A DNA stretch of 64,000 bases from Blastococcus capsensis (GTDB lineage Bacteria; Actinomycetota; Actinomycetes; Mycobacteriales; Geodermatophilaceae), in NCBI RefSeq assembly GCF_030165005.1, contig NZ_JASNNW010000012.1, positions 1 through 64,000 of the forward strand, given 5' to 3'. Positions 36,022 to 45,995 of the stretch are shown here, piece by piece. The translations under genes were made by a program, and so were the position numbers. Numbering within the stretch: the stretch's first letter is position 1; every line of letters begins with the position of its first letter. The notes beneath the pieces are model-generated. The model saw only the letters and a program-made list of their open reading frames with translations, was not told where the DNA came from and made no database searches.

Positions 36022-36789
36022 GTGCGCATCGCCACCTTCAACCTCCTGCACGGACGCTCGCTCGACGACGGCCGGGTCGACGTCGACCGGCTGGCCGCCG
36101 CGGTGAAGACCCTCGACGCCGACGTCCTCGGCCTGCAGGAGGTCGACCGCGACCAGCCGCGCTCGCTGGGGGCCGACCTGACCGCGGTCGCCGCCGAGGC
36201 CATGGGCGCCCCGGAGCACCAGTTCGTGGCCGCGCTGTCCGGGACGCCCGGCGGCACCTGGATGGCTGCGACCGGCGACGAGCAGCCCGGTTCGGCCAGC
36301 TACGGGATCTCGCTGCTGTCGCGCTATCCGGTGGTGTCCTGGCGGGTGGTCCGCCTGGCGCCGCTGCAGGTCAGCGTGCCGCTGTGGTCACCCCAGTCCC
36401 GGCGCCCGTTCCTCGCCCGCGACGAACCGCGGGTCGCCGTCGCCGCCGTCCTGGACGGGCCCTTCGGGCAGTTCACCGTCTGCAACACCCACCTGTCGTT
36501 CATCCCGCGGTGGAACGCCCACCAGCTGCGCATGCTCGTCCGGTCGCTGGAGGGCACCCCTGAGCCGCTGGTGCTGATGGGCGACCTCAACATGCCGCAG
36601 CGCGCGGCCGCCCGGCACAGCGGGCTGCGGCCGATCGCCACCGCCGCCACGTTCCCGGCGCCCCGGCCCACCCGGCAGCTGGACCACGTCCTGGCGCGCG
36701 GCGCCCTCCGGGCCGGCGGGCCGGCCGAGGCGGTGCACCTGCCGCTGTCGGACCACCGGGCGCTGGTGGTGCCGGTCGAAACGGCCTGA
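36022..36789 (+). CDS. Endonuclease/exonuclease/phosphatase-family protein
   Basis: 255 residues, a single EEP domain. Motifs: RIATFNLLHGRSLDDG (catalytic Asn), DVLGLQEVDRDQPRS (Glu), FTVCNTHLSF (His), LVLMGDLNMP (Asp, Asn), TRQLDHVLARG and the C-terminal LSDHRALVVPV (Asp-His pair). Such metal-dependent enzymes cleave DNA, phosphoinositides or other phosphodiesters; the substrate is unknown. No signal peptide. GTG 36022 has GGGAG 4-5 nt upstream. Confidence 0.9.
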   Translation: MRIATFNLLHGRSLDDGRVDVDRLAAAVKTLDADVLGLQEVDRDQPRSLGADLTAVAAEAMGAPEHQFVAALSGTPGGTWMAATGDEQPGSASYGISLLSRYPVVSWRVVRLAPLQVSVPLWSPQSRRPFLARDEPRVAVAAVLDGPFGQFTVCNTHLSFIPRWNAHQLRMLVRSLEGTPEPLVLMGDLNMPQRAAARHSGLRPIATAATFPAPRPTRQLDHVLARGALRAGGPAEAVHLPLSDHRALVVPVETA

Positions 36790-36838
36790 GCAGCGACGAC
36801 GGGTCGCGGATGGGGCCGGCGCAGTGGATCATGCGCCC

Positions 36839-37144
36839 ATGGCCCGTGTCCTCTCGCTCCTCGCCACGGTCGTCCGGGTCGTCGCCTCGGGAATCGCCGG
36901 GCTGATCGTGGTGTACGCCGTCTTCGTGTTCTTCGAGGCCAACCCGGCGAACCCGCTGGTGGAGCTCACCCGGGGCGTCCGGGAGAACTTCGGCTGGTTC
37001 ACCCAGGACCTGTTCGCGCCGGAGGACCCGAAGATCGCCGAGACGGTCAACGCCGCGCTGGCCGCACTCGTGTGGGTCGTCGCCGGCATGCTGATCTCGA
37101 AGCTGATCGTCCGGCTGACCCCCAGGACGAGCGCAAGGGTCTAG
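36839..37144 (+). CDS. Hypothetical two-pass membrane protein
   Basis: 101 residues, not recognised. Two membrane segments (VVASGIAGLIVVYAVFVFFE, ~residues 13-34, and VNAALAALVWVVAGMLISKL, ~70-91) with a short polar loop between (VRENFGWFTQDLFAPEDPK). The size and layout resemble YGGT-like proteins but no family motif is certain. ATG 36839 is chosen over GTG 36824 because GATCAT lies 6 nt before it and the upstream codons add no pattern. It ends in CTAG, 3 bp before the end of the convergent acyl-CoA synthetase gene. Confidence 0.65.
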   Translation: MARVLSLLATVVRVVASGIAGLIVVYAVFVFFEANPANPLVELTRGVRENFGWFTQDLFAPEDPKIAETVNAALAALVWVVAGMLISKLIVRLTPRTSARV

Positions 37145-37147
37145 CGC

Positions 37148-38803
37148 TCAGGCGTTCCGGACCGCCGCGGCGGACTCCAGCCCCAGCTCCTCGACCGACA
37201 CCTGGCGCATCTCGACCTTGCGGATCTTGCCGGTGACCGTCATCGGGAACTCCTCGACGACCTTCACGTACCGGGGCACCTTGTAGTGGGCGAGCCGGCC
37301 GGCGCAGAACTCCTTGAGCGCCTCGGCGGTGAGCGGCTCGGCGCCCTCGCGCAGCCGCACCCAGGCCATCAGCTCCTCGCCGTACCGCTCGTCGGGAACG
37401 CCGATGACCTGCGCGTCGACGATGTCCGGGTGGGTGTAGAGGAACTCCTCGATCTCCCGCGGGTAGACGTTCTCCCCGCCGCGGATCACCATGTCCTTGA
37501 TCCGGCCGACGATGTTCAGGTAGCCGGCCTCGTCCATGACGGCGAGGTCGCCGGTGTGCATCCAGCGGGCGGCGTCGATGACCTCGGCGGTCTTCTCCGG
37601 CTCGCTCCAGTACCCCAGCATCACCGAGTACCCGCGGGTGCAGAACTCCCCCGGGGTGCCGCGCGGCACGGTGAGCCCGGTGGCCGGGTCGACCACCTTC
37701 ACCTCGAGGTGCGGGTGCACCCGGCCGACGGTGGCCGTGCGCCGGTCGATGTCGTCGTCCGCGCCGGTCTGCGTGGACACCGGTGAGGTCTCGGTCATCC
37801 CGTAGCAGATGGTCACCTCGGTCATGCCCATCTCGGCGACCACCCGCTTCATCACCTCCACCGGGCACGGCGAGCCGGCCATGATGCCGGTGCGCAGGCT
37901 GGAGAGGTCGTAGTCGGCGAAGTCCGGCAGGCCGAGCTCGGCGATGAACATCGTCGGGACGCCGTAGAGCGAGGTGCAGCGCTCGTCCTGCACCGCCTGC
38001 AGGGTCAGCGCGGGGTCGAAACCCGGCGCCGGGATGACCATCGTCGCGCCGTGCGAGGTGGCCCCGAGATTGCCCATGCCCATGCCGAAGCAGTGGTAGT
38101 ACGGCACCGGGATGCACACCCGGTCGGCCTCGGTGTAGCCGCACCCCTCACCCACGAAGAACCCGTTGTTGAGCAGGTTGTGGTGGGTGAGCGTGGCGCC
38201 CTTCGGGAAGCCCGTCGTCCCGGAGGTGTACTGGATGTTGATCGGGTCGTCGGCGGAGAGCTCGGTCTCCCGCTCGGCGAGGAGCCCGCGGTCCCCCGCC
38301 CGGCCGGCGTCCATGAGCCGCTCCCACTCCGGGGAGCCGAGGAAGACGATCTCGCGCAGCTCGGGGCAGTCGCCGCGGACCTCGGCGACCATCGCCCGGT
38401 AGTCGCTGGTCTTGAACTCCGGCGCCGAGACCAGCACCGAGATGCCGGCCTGCTGCAGCACGTAGGCCAGCTCGTGCGTGCGGTAGGCCGGGTTGATGTT
38501 GACCAGGATCGCGCCGAGCTTCGCCGTCGCGTACTGGACGAAGACCCATTCCGCGCAGTTGGGCGCCCAGATGCCGACCCGGTCGCCCTTCCGCACCCCG
38601 AGGTCGTCCAGACCGAGCGCGCAGGCGTCGACGTCGGCGACCAGCTGCGGGTAGGTCCAGCGGCGACCGGAGGCGCACTCGACCAGCGCCTCGTGGTCGC
38701 CCACCCGCGCTGCCGTCCGATCGAGGTTCGCCCCGATCGTGTCGCCCAGCAGGGGCACCGTCGCGGTACCGCTGCTGTAGGACGGCAGCGCGGGCTGTGT
38801 CAT
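37148..38803 (-). CDS. AMP-binding acyl-CoA synthetase
   Basis: 551 residues, adenylate-forming (ANL) enzyme that activates a fatty acid with ATP and CoA. Motifs: P-loop [25 protein letters not shown] (A5); [21 protein letters not shown] (A7/A8 hinge); and [13 protein letters not shown] with the catalytic lysine near the C-terminus. The N-terminal [17 protein letters not shown] and [17 protein letters not shown] match medium/long-chain fatty acyl-CoA ligases of the FadD35/acsA-like group. ATG 38803 (MTQPALPSY) has GGAG about 9 nt upstream; the open frame upstream to 38992 runs through repeat DNA and is not part of the gene. Confidence 0.93.
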   Translation of the reverse strand: MTQPALPSYSSGTATVPLLGDTIGANLDRTAARVGDHEALVECASGRRWTYPQLVADVDACALGLDDLGVRKGDRVGIWAPNCAEWVFVQYATAKLGAILVNINPAYRTHELAYVLQQAGISVLVSAPEFKTSDYRAMVAEVRGDCPELREIVFLGSPEWERLMDAGRAGDRGLLAERETELSADDPINIQYTSGTTGFPKGATLTHHNLLNNGFFVGEGCGYTEADRVCIPVPYYHCFGMGMGNLGATSHGATMVIPAPGFDPALTLQAVQDERCTSLYGVPTMFIAELGLPDFADYDLSSLRTGIMAGSPCPVEVMKRVVAEMGMTEVTICYGMTETSPVSTQTGADDDIDRRTATVGRVHPHLEVKVVDPATGLTVPRGTPGEFCTRGYSVMLGYWSEPEKTAEVIDAARWMHTGDLAVMDEAGYLNIVGRIKDMVIRGGENVYPREIEEFLYTHPDIVDAQVIGVPDERYGEELMAWVRLREGAEPLTAEALKEFCAGRLAHYKVPRYVKVVEEFPMTVTGKIRKVEMRQVSVEELGLESAAAVRNA

Positions 38804-38860
38804 CGCTCGACTCCGCCCTCGTTCCGCTCCTCGGTCGAAAGCATGGGTCGCCTCCGCGGT

Positions 38861-38909
38861 CGCTCCGCTCCTCGCTCGCTGGCGCTCGCTGCGATGCTCA
38901 CTCCCTGTC
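38861..38909. repeat. Dispersed intergenic repeat, family A, copy 2
   Basis: Shares two blocks (CGCTCCGCTCCTCGCTCG and CTCGCTGCGATGCTCAC) with 12038-12084. Degenerate fragments flank it at 38822-38835 (GTTCCGCTCCTCGGTCG) and 38925-38941 (CTGCGATGCTCGCTCG). It fills the 154-bp gap upstream of the acyl-CoA synthetase gene. Confidence 0.6.
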
Positions 38910-38957
38910 GGCTCCCGGCATCTCCCTGCGATGCTCGCTCGGGCGTCGTCTTCGCCC

Positions 38958-39188
38958 TCACCGCCGACGCCGCCCCTCGGGCGTCTGCACACCGGCCCGG
39001 TTCGGCTTGTCGGTCGGGTGCGCGTAGCGCAGCCGCTCCGCAGGCAGCGGGAAGCTGTGGTCCTGCCCGAAGGGCGACAGCGAGCCGGCGACCGAGGCCG
39101 AGAGCTCGGTCAGCGGCGGGCCGCCGTCCTCGGACTCGCCCCAGGTGGGCTCTACCAGGTGCGCGTGCTTCTCGTTGCGCTTGGCCAT
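38958..39188 (-). CDS. Small conserved-looking hypothetical protein
   Basis: 76 residues, basic, soluble; family not recognised. N-terminal [20 protein letters not shown], middle [21 protein letters not shown]-terminal [20 protein letters not shown] ending in four arginines. ATG 39188 is preceded by GGAGG with 5 nt spacing, among the best ribosome sites here, which is the main reason to accept the gene. No domain or membrane segment is visible. It lies between a membrane-protein gene upstream and the repeat region downstream. Confidence 0.65.
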   Translation of the reverse strand: MAKRNEKHAHLVEPTWGESEDGGPPLTELSASVAGSLSPFGQDHSFPLPAERLRYAHPTDKPNRAGVQTPEGRRRR

Positions 39189-39303
39189 GACGCCTCCGTG
39201 TGCGGTACCGGTGCACCGCGCGGTGCACCTTTCCCGCTCATCTTGGCCGATCACCCCCTGCGGACGCACGCCACCGCCCCGGGCGGGCGATCCCGGGTCG
39301 CCG

Positions 39304-39828
39304 TCAGCGCCGGCCGCGCACCTCGCGGGCGCCCCACACGGTGCCGGCGCCGTCGGCGGTGAGGACCCACCGGTCGCCCCCCACCGGCGCGGCGCGGACG
39401 GTTCCACCGTCGAGGCCCTGCACGGCCCGGGTCCGCCACACCGCGGTGCTGAGCAGCCGCAGCCGAACCGGCTCGTCGGCCAGCTCGTCGTACCCGGCGG
39501 GCTCGAACGACAGAGCGGCCGGCCCGGCGATCCGCAGCGTGCCGGTGCACCAGGCCGTGCCGGCGAGTGCACGGCGCCAGCGGCGGGTGCGCAGCAGGGC
39601 GCCGGTACCGACACCGACGGCGACGAGCCCGACGACCACCAGGGCGACGACGACCAGCCCGGCGGCGGGCACCCGCCGCCCGTCCTCCCCCGCCATGGCC
39701 GCCGCCGCGACGGCGAGCAGCACCCCCAGGACGACGGCGATGACCCCGCCGCCGAGCCAGCGCAGCGCGCCGACCTGGTGGGCGGCCAGGGCGGTACGGG
39801 TGCTCGGGTCCTCACTCGCGGGGTGCAC
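39304..39828 (-). CDS. Hypothetical two-pass membrane protein with C-terminal beta domain
   Basis: 174 residues, family not recognised. Two close membrane segments (WLGGGVIAVVLGVLLAVAAA and GLVVVALVVVGLVAVGVGTG, about residues 23-75). A soluble part of ~100 residues rich in strands follows (GTAWCTGTLRIAGPAALSFE, GGDRWVLTADGAGTVWGARE). GTG 39828 is chosen because CAGCAT lies 6 nt upstream. It is divergent from the helicase-associated gene across 52 bp. Confidence 0.6.
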   Translation of the reverse strand: MHPASEDPSTRTALAAHQVGALRWLGGGVIAVVLGVLLAVAAAAMAGEDGRRVPAAGLVVVALVVVGLVAVGVGTGALLRTRRWRRALAGTAWCTGTLRIAGPAALSFEPAGYDELADEPVRLRLLSTAVWRTRAVQGLDGGTVRAAPVGGDRWVLTADGAGTVWGAREVRGRR

Positions 39829-39880
39829 CCGCCCATGCTGGCAGCAGCACGGGCAGGTACCGCGACGTAGCGTGGAGCGG
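39829..39880. promoter_or_regulatory. Divergent leaderless promoters, membrane protein and helicase-associated genes
   Basis: Minus strand: CAGCAT, 6 nt, GTG 39828. Plus strand: TAGCGT (39868-39873), 7 nt, ATG 39881, where GGAG within the 7 nt may also serve as a ribosome site. Confidence 0.4.
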
Positions 39881-42142
39881 ATGTCCACGGAAGCTCCTGC
39901 GACGCTCGCCGCCTGGCTGCGCACGCGCAGCGACGAGCAGCTGGGTGCCCTGCTGGCGGCCCGGCCCGACGTCGCGCGCCCCGCGCCTGCCGACGTCGTC
40001 GCGCTGGCCGGCCGGCTGGCCGTACCGGTGTCGGTGGACCGTGCGCTGGACGAGCTCGACGCCGGCACGCTGCAGGTGCTCGACGTGGTGCTGCTCGCCC
40101 CCACCGACGGCCTGGCCCCCGACGAGCTGATCGCGGCGCTGCCCGAGGTGCCCGACGACGTGCTCGCCGGCGCGCTGGAGGCGCTCACCACCCGGGCGCT
40201 GCTCTGGGGGGACGACGTGCTGCACGCGCCCGACCCGGTGCGCCGCGCCGTCCGCCACCCGGCAGGCCTGGGCCGGCGCGCCGTCGACCTGCGCGTGCAG
40301 CTGCCCGCCGACCTGCCGGCCGCCGTCGCCGAGCTCGCACCGGAGGAACGCGCGGTCCTGGAGAAGCTGGCCGGCGACCGCCCCGTCGGCCACCTCCCCG
40401 ACAGCCCGGACGGTGGGTCGACGCCGGCCCGCCGGCTGCTGCAGCGCGGTCTGCTCGCGCGCATCGACGCGCTGAACGTCGAGCTCCCCCGGGAGATCGG
40501 CCTCCTGCTGCGCGGGAACCACCCCTACGGCCGACCGCGGCGCCGTCCCGCACCTGGCGTGGTCACGCGCGACCCGCAGGTGGTCGACCGCCAGGCCGCC
40601 GGCGCCGCGCTGGAGGGCGTCGGCCGGATCGGCGAGCTGCTGGCACTGCTGGAGGAGGAGCCCGCCGGGCTGCTGCGCAGCGGCGGGGTCGGCGTGCGCG
40701 ACCAGAAGCGGCTGGCGAAGGCGCTGAAGGTGCCCGAGCCCGATGCCGCGTGGCTGCTCGAGCTCGCGTTCGCCGCCGGGCTGCTGGACGTGGGCGGGCC
40801 GCACCGCGACGAGTGGCTGCCCACCCGTGCCTACGACGTCTGGCGGGAGCAGGACCTCGCCGACCGGTGGGCGCTGCTCGCGGCCGGCTGGCTGGACGGC
40901 GTGCGGCTGCCCTCGCTGGTCGGAGTCCGCGACCTGGCGGGCAAGGCGGCCAACGCGCTGTCCCCCGATCTGGTGCGGCACACCGCGCCGGCGATCCGGC
41001 GCTCGGCGCTGCGCGTGCTGGCCGAGCAGCCGGCCGGCTCGGGCCTGGCAGCCGAGGACCTCACCGCGCTGCTGCGCTGGCGCACCCCCCGGCGGTCCGA
41101 CCGGCTCGCCCCGGTGCCGGACATGCTGGCGGAGGCGGCGCGGCTCGGCGTCCTGGTATCGGGAGTGCTCTCCACCGCCGGCCGAGGGCTGCTGGCCGGC
41201 GGGGAGGACGGCGCGGCCGGCGGCATGCGGAGGCTGATGCCCGAGCCGGTGGACCACGTGCTCGCGCAGCCCGACCTCTCGCTGATCGCGCCGGGGCCGC
41301 TGGTCGCCGAGCTGGCCGACACCCTCGCCGTCGTCGCCGATGTCGAGTCCTCCGGTGGGGCGACGGTGTTCCGGGTGTCGGACGGCAGCGTGCGCCGGGC
41401 GCTGGACGCCGGGTGGTCGGCGACCGACCTGCACGACTTCTTCGCCAAGGCGTCGCGCACCCCGGTGCCCCAGGCGCTGGACTACCTGATCGACGACGTC
41501 GCCCGCCAGCACGGCCGGCTGCGGGTCGGGGCGATCGAGTCCTACGTGCGCTCGGACGACCACGGGCTGCTCTCGCAGGTGCAGGGCGACCGGCGGACCG
41601 CATCGGCCGAGCTGCGCCGGCTGGCGCCGGGCGTGCTGGTCAGCGCCCTGGGGGCCGACGAGGTGCTCACCGTGCTCCGCGAGGCCGGTTACGCACCGGC
41701 CGGGGAGCACCCTGGTGGCGCCGTCCTCACCCGGCCGCCGGCCCGCCCGCGCGCCGCCGGCCGCCGCACCGGCAGCGAGGCGCACCCGGCGCCGCGGGCG
41801 TTGAACCCGGACGACCTGGCCGCCACGGTGCGCGAGATCCGGGCCGGCGACGCCGCGCTGGCCGCCCGCCGCGGCGAGGCGGTGCGGCAGGTGCCCGGGG
41901 TGACGACGGCCTCGACGCTGGAGCTGCTCTCGCGCGCGGTGCGCGAGGGGGTGCCGGTGTGGCTCGGGTACGTCGACGCCCAGGGCAGCGGCAGCCAGCG
42001 CGTGGTGCAGCCGGTGTCGCTCGCCGGCGGCTTCCTCTCCGGCTACGACGAGCGGCGCGGGGAGAACCGCACCTTCGCCGTGCACCGGATCACCTCGGTC
42101 GCCCTGGTCGAGGGGGAAGCTCCCGAGGGCTCCGGCGGTTGA
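39881..42142 (+). CDS. Helicase-associated protein (XPB N-terminal-like domain plus WYL-like C-terminus)
   Basis: 753 residues without helicase motifs of its own. N-terminal helical part (LAAWLRTRSDEQLGALLAAR, RPDVARPAPADVVALAGRL). The central domain is typical of helicase_C_3/Ssl2 N-terminal proteins (DHVLAQPDLSLIAPGPLVAE, FRVSDGSVRRALDAGWSATD, ALDYLIDDVARQHGRLRVGA). C-terminal WYL-like segment (VREGVPVWLGYVDAQGSGSQ, VQPVSLAGGFLSGYDERRGE, FAVHRITSVALVEGE). Always found beside the actinobacterial XPB gene, which follows 64 bp downstream, so it is probably a partner of that helicase in DNA repair (inference from synteny). Confidence 0.85.
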   Translation: MSTEAPATLAAWLRTRSDEQLGALLAARPDVARPAPADVVALAGRLAVPVSVDRALDELDAGTLQVLDVVLLAPTDGLAPDELIAALPEVPDDVLAGALEALTTRALLWGDDVLHAPDPVRRAVRHPAGLGRRAVDLRVQLPADLPAAVAELAPEERAVLEKLAGDRPVGHLPDSPDGGSTPARRLLQRGLLARIDALNVELPREIGLLLRGNHPYGRPRRRPAPGVVTRDPQVVDRQAAGAALEGVGRIGELLALLEEEPAGLLRSGGVGVRDQKRLAKALKVPEPDAAWLLELAFAAGLLDVGGPHRDEWLPTRAYDVWREQDLADRWALLAAGWLDGVRLPSLVGVRDLAGKAANALSPDLVRHTAPAIRRSALRVLAEQPAGSGLAAEDLTALLRWRTPRRSDRLAPVPDMLAEAARLGVLVSGVLSTAGRGLLAGGEDGAAGGMRRLMPEPVDHVLAQPDLSLIAPGPLVAELADTLAVVADVESSGGATVFRVSDGSVRRALDAGWSATDLHDFFAKASRTPVPQALDYLIDDVARQHGRLRVGAIESYVRSDDHGLLSQVQGDRRTASAELRRLAPGVLVSALGADEVLTVLREAGYAPAGEHPGGAVLTRPPARPRAAGRRTGSEAHPAPRALNPDDLAATVREIRAGDAALAARRGEAVRQVPGVTTASTLELLSRAVREGVPVWLGYVDAQGSGSQRVVQPVSLAGGFLSGYDERRGENRTFAVHRITSVALVEGEAPEGSGG

Positions 42143-42206
42143 CCCCGACGAGCCCGCCGGCCGTGCCGGTACGCACGATCCCCAGCCCCTGCCAGGAAGG
42201 CCTGCG

Positions 42207-43892
42207 TTGAACGACGGTCCGCTCATCGTCCAGTCGGACAAGACCCTGCTGCTCGAGGTCGACCACCCGCTGTCCCGTGACTGCCGGGCGGCGATCGCCC
42301 CGTTCGCGGAGCTGGAGCGCTCCCCGGAGCACGTGCACACCTACCGGGTGACCCCGCTCGCGCTGTGGAACGCCCGGGCCGCCGGCCACGACGCCGAGCA
42401 GGTGGTCGACGCGCTGGTGCGCTACTCGCGCTACCCGGTGCCGCATGCGCTGCTGGTCGACGTCGCCGACACGATGGACCGGTTCGGCCGGCTGACGCTG
42501 GCGAACAACCCGGTGCACGGGCTGGTGCTCACCACCACCGACCGCGCGGTGCTGGAGGAGGTCATCCGCTCCAAGCGCGTGGCCCCGATGCTCGGCGCAC
42601 GGATCGACGCCGACAGCATCGCCGTGCACGCCGCGGAGCGCGGCCGGCTGAAGCAGGCGCTGCTCAAGATCGGCTGGCCGGCCGAGGACCTCGCCGGATA
42701 CGTCGACGGCGCCGCGCACCCGATCGAGCTCGACCAGAGCAGCTGGCACCTGCGCGACTATCAGCAGGAGGCCGTGGACGGCTTCTGGGCCGGCGGGTCC
42801 GGCGTCGTCGTGCTGCCGTGCGGGGCGGGGAAGACGCTGGTGGGTGCGGCCGCGATGGCCGAGGCGAAGGCCACGACCCTGATCCTGGTGACCAACACCG
42901 TCTCCGGCCGGCAGTGGAAGCGCGAGCTCATCGCCCGCACCTCGCTGACCGAGGACGAGATCGGCGAGTACTCCGGGGAGCGCAAGGAGATCCGCCCGGT
43001 CACCATCGCGACCTACCAGGTGATCACCACCCGCCGGAAGGGCGAGTACCGGCACCTGGACCTGTTCGACGCGCAGGACTGGGGGCTGATCGTCTACGAC
43101 GAGGTGCACCTGCTCCCCGCCCCGATCTTCCGGCTGACCGCGGACCTGCAGTCCCGCCGCCGGCTCGGTCTCACCGCGACGCTGGTGCGCGAGGACGGGC
43201 GTGAGGACGACGTCTTCTCCCTCATCGGGCCGAAGCGCTACGACGCGCCGTGGAAGGACATCGAGTCGCAGGGCTACATCGCGCCGGCCGAGTGCGTCGA
43301 GGTCCGGGTCTCCCTCGACGACGAGGAGCGGATGACCTACGCCGTCGCCGAGCCCGAGGAGCGGTACCGGATCGCGGCGACCGCGCACTCGAAGCTGCCG
43401 GTGATCCGCCGGGTGCTGGATCGCCACCCCGAGGAGCAGAAGCTGGTCATCGGCGCCTACCTGGACCAGCTCGAGGAGCTCGGCACCGCGCTGGACGCGC
43501 CGGTGATCCAGGGGTCGACGACTAACAAGGAGCGCGAGCGGCTGTTCCAGGCGTTCCGCACCGGGGAGATCAAAACCCTGGTCGTCTCCAAGGTCGCGAA
43601 CTTCTCCATCGACCTGCCCGAGGCCGCGGTCGCCGTACAGGTGTCGGGAACGTTCGGCTCACGGCAGGAAGAGGCGCAGCGGCTCGGCCGGGTCCTGCGG
43701 CCCAAGGCCGACGGCCGGCAGGCGCACTTCTACACGGTGGTCAGCCGCGACACCCTCGACAGCGAGTACGCCGCGCATCGGCAGCGGTTCCTCGCCGAGC
43801 AGGGTTACGCGTACACGATCGTCGACGCCGCCGACCTGGCCGGCCCCGGCGAGGTCAACGGACCCGACTGGGTGGACGAGCCGGCGGACTGA
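42207..43892 (+). CDS. DNA repair helicase XPB
   Basis: 561 residues, bacterial XPB (superfamily 2, 3'-5'). N-terminal damage-recognition-like domain (~1-185), Walker A LPCGAGKTLVGAAAM (~205), motif II DEVHLLPAPIF, motif III LGLTATLVREDGREDD, which contains the RED motif typical of XPB, and helicase domain 2 with VSKVANFSIDLPEAAVAVQV and QEEAQRLGRVLRPK (motif VI). It unwinds DNA, with a role in excision repair inferred from the eukaryotic protein. The start is TTG 42207, with AGGAAGG 8 nt upstream. It is probably co-transcribed with the preceding partner gene. Confidence 0.95.
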   Translation: MNDGPLIVQSDKTLLLEVDHPLSRDCRAAIAPFAELERSPEHVHTYRVTPLALWNARAAGHDAEQVVDALVRYSRYPVPHALLVDVADTMDRFGRLTLANNPVHGLVLTTTDRAVLEEVIRSKRVAPMLGARIDADSIAVHAAERGRLKQALLKIGWPAEDLAGYVDGAAHPIELDQSSWHLRDYQQEAVDGFWAGGSGVVVLPCGAGKTLVGAAAMAEAKATTLILVTNTVSGRQWKRELIARTSLTEDEIGEYSGERKEIRPVTIATYQVITTRRKGEYRHLDLFDAQDWGLIVYDEVHLLPAPIFRLTADLQSRRRLGLTATLVREDGREDDVFSLIGPKRYDAPWKDIESQGYIAPAECVEVRVSLDDEERMTYAVAEPEERYRIAATAHSKLPVIRRVLDRHPEEQKLVIGAYLDQLEELGTALDAPVIQGSTTNKERERLFQAFRTGEIKTLVVSKVANFSIDLPEAAVAVQVSGTFGSRQEEAQRLGRVLRPKADGRQAHFYTVVSRDTLDSEYAAHRQRFLAEQGYAYTIVDAADLAGPGEVNGPDWVDEPAD

Positions 43893-43915
43893 CGCGGCCA
43901 CCTCGGCGCCGTGCC

Positions 43916-45940
43916 TCAGAACGACGGGGGCGCGGTGTCGGCGACCAGGCCGGTCGGGGTGGTGACGGTGAGGGTGCCGTCGGCGGACAGCTCGTGGCGC
44001 CACCCGGGCGCCTGGTGCTTGCCGCGGTGGTGGCCGGTGCAGTAGCCGGTGAGGTTGGTCGCGGCGGTGGGCCCGTCGGGGTACGGGCGGTCGTGATCGA
44101 GTTCGCCGCCGCGGGGCACCGGCCGGCGGCAGCCGGGGAAGCGGCAGCGCCGGTCGCGGGCGCGGAGGTAGCGGTCGAGCGCGGCACTCGGCCGGTAGCC
44201 GTCGGTGGGCGGCGGTGGGCCGAGCCCGGGGCGGCCGGTCAGGTCGTGGTCGCAGCGGGCCGGGTCGCGGCGGCAGGCGGCGTCCCCGCAGACGGCCAGC
44301 CGGCGGAGCTCCGGCGCATCGGTGAGCGCCAGCAGGGCACCGGTGAGCTCGTCGACGACCGCGATCCGCGGCCGGTCGTTCATTCCGCCGCCGGCGGTGC
44401 GGTGCAGCAGGTCGGCCAGGGCCGCGCGCTGTTCCTGGGCCGCCACAGCCAGGGCGGCGATCGCATCGGCTGCCGCGGACGTCCTTCCTTCGGGGCCGGC
44501 CTGCCACGCCTCCTCGTCGTCGGCGTCGGCGAGCCGCGCGGCCGTGACCGCACTCTGCGCCCGCCCCACGGCGCGCTCCAGGTGGAGCAGCGCCACACCT
44601 GCGACATCGACGGCACGATCGGCCGCCGCCCACGTGCCGGCGGCAGGCTGAGGATGTGCCTCGGACCCGGGGCCGTCGGCCGGTGAGGAGGGGCGGGCTC
44701 GCACCCCGCCGTGGGGTGCGGGTTCGTCGGACCACCATGGGTCGTGGGGCGGTGCCGCACCGGCCCGCGGTGGGTCGAACACACCCATGTCCACGGGTGA
44801 GGGCATGCGGTGGAAACGGGCCTGCTCGGCCCAGTAGCGTTCCATCTCCTCCTCCGGCGGCTCCTCCGCACCGCCCCACTCGGCGAGCACGAGCGCCTCG
44901 GTGGCCGCACACCAGTCGGCGAAGGCCTCCTCCTCCTTGGGCCAGGCGGCACGTGCCGGAGTGGGTGGCGCGGCGGGCGGAGCAACGGCCGGCGCGGCCT
45001 TCCCCGCAGCGGTGTCGGGCAGCAGGCCCAGGGCGCGGGCGAGCGCCCGCACCATCTCCGCAGGCACCGCCTGGCCGCCGATCTCGCCCGGCTCGTCACC
45101 GCCCAGCAGGGTGCGCACGCCGGCGACCACGGTGAGCTGGGCCTGCACCGGCGGCAGGCCGTTCTCACCGGGCCGCAGCACCAGGTCGAGCAGGCAGTCG
45201 GCCATCTTCTGGCCGCGGGTCCGCCGGTCCTCGGGGTCAACATCGAGGGCGTCGGCGTACCGGCCCAGCGCATCCAGCAGCGCCTGGGCCTCGGGCACGG
45301 TGAGCAGCGCGCTGAAGACCGCCATCCCGTCGGCGGCGTCCGGCCGCACCGACACCCCGCGCCGGCGCAGCGCCCGGTCCAGCCGGCCGGCGGCATCCCG
45401 GGCGTCGCGGCGCAGCACCACCCGCCGCGCCTTGTCACCCAGCTGGGCCGGGGTGGTCACCCGCCCCGCCGCCCAGGCCAGCACCTCGGCCTCCACCTGC
45501 CCGCGCACCGTCGCGTCGACGATCGGGGCCACCGTGCCCAGCATCGGCCACAGGTGACCCTCGTGGATCGCGCCGGACTCCAGCGCGTCCAGCGTCTGCG
45601 GCAGCCGGTGCACCAGCGTCAGCGACCGCTCCAGCAGCGCCTCAGCAGCCTGCGACGTGCGGGACAACGCCACGACCAGCTCCTGGGCCGCCCACTCGCT
45701 CACGTCGGCCAGCACCTCGGGGCGAGCCGCCCGGCGCTCGGCACTCATCGCGCCGGGCTGGCCGGGCTGCCGATCCGCCGACGCCGGGCGGGTGGCGGCG
45801 AACTCCGCCAACGCCCGCGCCCGCAACGCCGTCTGCCGGGCGATCTCCCGGTCGGCGGCCTGCACCGCACCCAGCGGCCCGGACGCCCGACCGGCCACGG
45901 GCGCGCCGGTACCGGCGGCGGGGGGAACCTCCTGCTCCAT
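43916..45940 (-). CDS. DUF222/HNH endonuclease-domain protein, complete copy
   Basis: 674 residues. DUF222 helices from about residue 24 (GPLGAVQAADREIARQTALR) to ~310 (EIGGQAVPAEMVRALARALG). An acidic/Pro-rich variable linker spans ~310-440 (GGAEEPPEEEMERYW). The second conserved part and HNH module follow: CRFPGCRRPVPRGGELDHDR, AATNLTGYCTGHHRGKH. Start ATG 45940 (MEQEVPP). Very similar to the copy at 1-1986 outside the linker, in opposite orientation 42 kb away. Predicted nuclease, role unknown; the family is multicopy and often varies between strains. Confidence 0.92.
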   Translation of the reverse strand: MEQEVPPAAGTGAPVAGRASGPLGAVQAADREIARQTALRARALAEFAATRPASADRQPGQPGAMSAERRAARPEVLADVSEWAAQELVVALSRTSQAAEALLERSLTLVHRLPQTLDALESGAIHEGHLWPMLGTVAPIVDATVRGQVEAEVLAWAAGRVTTPAQLGDKARRVVLRRDARDAAGRLDRALRRRGVSVRPDAADGMAVFSALLTVPEAQALLDALGRYADALDVDPEDRRTRGQKMADCLLDLVLRPGENGLPPVQAQLTVVAGVRTLLGGDEPGEIGGQAVPAEMVRALARALGLLPDTAAGKAAPAVAPPAAPPTPARAAWPKEEEAFADWCAATEALVLAEWGGAEEPPEEEMERYWAEQARFHRMPSPVDMGVFDPPRAGAAPPHDPWWSDEPAPHGGVRARPSSPADGPGSEAHPQPAAGTWAAADRAVDVAGVALLHLERAVGRAQSAVTAARLADADDEEAWQAGPEGRTSAAADAIAALAVAAQEQRAALADLLHRTAGGGMNDRPRIAVVDELTGALLALTDAPELRRLAVCGDAACRRDPARCDHDLTGRPGLGPPPPTDGYRPSAALDRYLRARDRRCRFPGCRRPVPRGGELDHDRPYPDGPTAATNLTGYCTGHHRGKHQAPGWRHELSADGTLTVTTPTGLVADTAPPSF

Positions 45941-45995
45941 GTCTCGAACATAGGTTCGACCACCGACAGTTTTCCGTCGCGCCGTGACATCGGGA

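Noticed and set aside
38804..38992. N-terminal extension of the acyl-CoA synthetase
   Set aside because: The extra codons run through repeat family A, and the family N-terminus begins at ATG 38803.
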